Of a stretch of DNA of 64,000 nucleotides, positions 62,476 through 64,000 are shown piece by piece. The position numbers were made by a program, and so were the translations under genes. The stretch is from Tolypeutes matacus (Eukaryota; Chordata; Mammalia; Cingulata; Chlamyphoridae): assembly GCA_026826555.1 (NCBI GenBank), contig JAKSZT010053764.1:12870536-12934535 (forward strand), written 5' to 3'. Under the pieces are notes generated by a model. It searched no databases. It was not told the origin of the DNA and saw nothing but the letters and a program-made list of their open reading frames with translations. Position 1 is the stretch's first letter. Each line of letters opens with the position of its first letter.

Positions 62476-64000
62476 ATTCAGAAAGGTAATTATGTGTGTC
62501 CAGCCCTGTCTCCTATTTATACATATATAAAATAAATTAGCTGTTATTTCTTCATTAATGGAAAAACTATGCAACGGGCTGTCACATACAGTTGTGCTAC
62601 TTGGATACTTGGATGCTTAGCCCCGTAGGCACCTTACAAGTATTCCCATAATTACTGAGGTATTTGGAACTAATATCCAATGGCTCCATGTAATTCCCAT
62701 GAAGAATGTAAACACTTGACTTTACTAAAGCATACCTGCACAAAAATCTCAGACGAAAGGACCAAATCATAAGGCATCATATGCTCTGGAATAATTTCCA
62801 GTCCCAAACAGCACAGTAACAACCCTCTATCATTTAGTGTGTAGAATCTCCCTGCCCCCAATTAAACGCTTTTCTTCAAAAAAGTGATAAACCCATTAAC
62901 AACAAGCAGTGAGTTCAGGAGCACAATCTTTTACTTTATTTTTTTCATTATCCCCAATGCTTAGTTATTTATCATGTAACCAATACAGAAGTGTGCTCAT
63001 TGAGGGACAAAATATATTTTATATAGTGTGAACTGGGTTAGGTGACTAACTACTCAAATATTAGACCAGCATCCGGAATGGGAAATCCAGTTTGCAAGTT
63101 GCTGGAGACAAGTAATTCAGCACACTGCTCAAAATTATGGGGAGCTTTCAGCTTTGACTCCTAGGAGGCCCATACTCATAATACTGAGGTTAATGTCAAT
63201 GTCAGCTCTATACCCGTTATCTCCATACAAATCTATACAATGGAATTTTGGTCTGCAAAAACACATGCGTTATCACTTCATGGTCTCTTTTATTTCCTGT
63301 TTGGGCCCACCCTTTGCCCTGTACGATTCATAAATCTACACCATGATTCCCGAGGGATGTGCTTTGAGAAATAGCTATAAGCACTGAATTCACCTTCAGA
63401 AGGTTCTAGTCTTATTTTTGTTTATTGCTCAAGGTAGGAATTTGGGGCTACACATACTTAAAATGTTTCAGCCTCTTAATGGAATGACAGAGCTATTCTC
63501 TTTAATGGAAAAATTCCTTTTGTTTAAGGAAACATAACTCTCAATTTGTCCACAGGGAATTTCCTAAGATAGTTTTAATATCTTGAAATGTTGATAAAAT
63601 TTCTAGAAACCTAATGTTCCAATAGATTTTATATCATGACATTATTATCTATAAGATTTATTCTCCAGTCCTTTAGGAATACTTCATAGAACCTCTGAAT
63701 ATTTCAGAATAATTTCATTAGCTGTAAAGACTTTCAAAAGTCATTTAAAACTAATTTCAAAAATGATATTTTGTATGTAAAGGACTTCAGGCTTGTCTAG
63801 TGTGTGCCTATACACAGGCAACTGAACCACTTTTAACCTTTAAAGAGAAACAAACAAAAAGTGAATTACAAGTCTGGGTTTGCTGTCAAAGCTCAGATTT
63901 TAGACTGCACAAGAGTCTGTAATCTAAAGTAAACATAAGGAAAAGAAAAAAGATGGCAGCATTAGTGGATTCAAATTAATATCATTAAAAGCCAACTCTA
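62476..64000. other. No gene or clear repeat recognised
   Basis: AT-rich DNA to the end of the window. A 63-codon minus-strand frame at 62670-62861 shows no domain. Confidence 0.4.

Overview
The window is nuclear DNA from a placental mammal, and most probably from a xenarthran (armadillo, sloth or anteater). It is AT-rich, has no operons or dense coding, and is full of the old repeats shared by eutherians (L2, MIR, L1M/HAL1, hAT and MaLR-type LTRs). The xenarthran call rests on several short tRNA-derived SINEs with a head of the form GG(A)ATGTAGCTCAAGTGGTTGAG, a B box of the form GGTTCAATCCC, and an A-rich tail. These match the DAS-type, tRNA-Ala-like SINEs known from armadillo and its relatives. 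The exact species cannot be read from the window.

I find no functional protein-coding gene or splice-bounded exon set. The stretch behaves as a gene desert or a very long intron. The one strong gene-derived object is a processed retrocopy of PAFAH1B1 (LIS1) at 28152-30262. It is a complete spliced mRNA copy: a GC/CpG-rich 5' UTR, a 410-codon reading frame with no frameshift, a short 3' UTR with AATAAA, a poly(A) tail, and a 14-bp target-site duplication on each side. One nonsense codon (codon 67, TAA) separates a LisH-bearing piece from an intact seven-blade WD40 piece. Only three other amino-acid differences from mammalian LIS1, as I remember it, are visible, so the copy looks young or constrained.

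Layout. 1-7.2 kb: L2, MIR, a possible gammaretrovirus-type LTR, a hAT element and L1M 3' ends, with one repeat-free, CpG-bearing block at 6.0-6.4 kb. 7.2-9.5 kb: a minus-strand HAL1-type half-LINE (ORF1 but no ORF2). 9.6-20 kb: L2 and MIR fragments, a second hAT copy, LTR elements (one solo LTR inserted in an L1, with a 5-bp duplication) and one SINE. 20-25.9 kb: largely repeat-free AT-rich DNA. 26-30.3 kb: LTR-like and other old repeats, the latter split by the LIS1 retrocopy. 30.3-48.4 kb: mostly unique DNA with scattered SINE, MIR, L2 and L1M pieces. 48.4-54.96 kb: a long, decayed plus-strand L1 with 5' UTR, ORF1, broken ORF2 and 3' UTR, interrupted by two SINEs. 55-64 kb: a repeat-free block, L2 and MIR fragments, and a long composite SINE with an 18-bp duplication.

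Nothing here supports a multi-gene system. The items most worth a second look are the near-intact LIS1 retrocopy with its retained CpG-rich leader, the composite SINE at 57.5 kb, and the repeat-free blocks that may be conserved regulatory DNA. All repeat names come from recognising sequence by eye, without a database search, and boundaries are approximate unless a target-site duplication is given.
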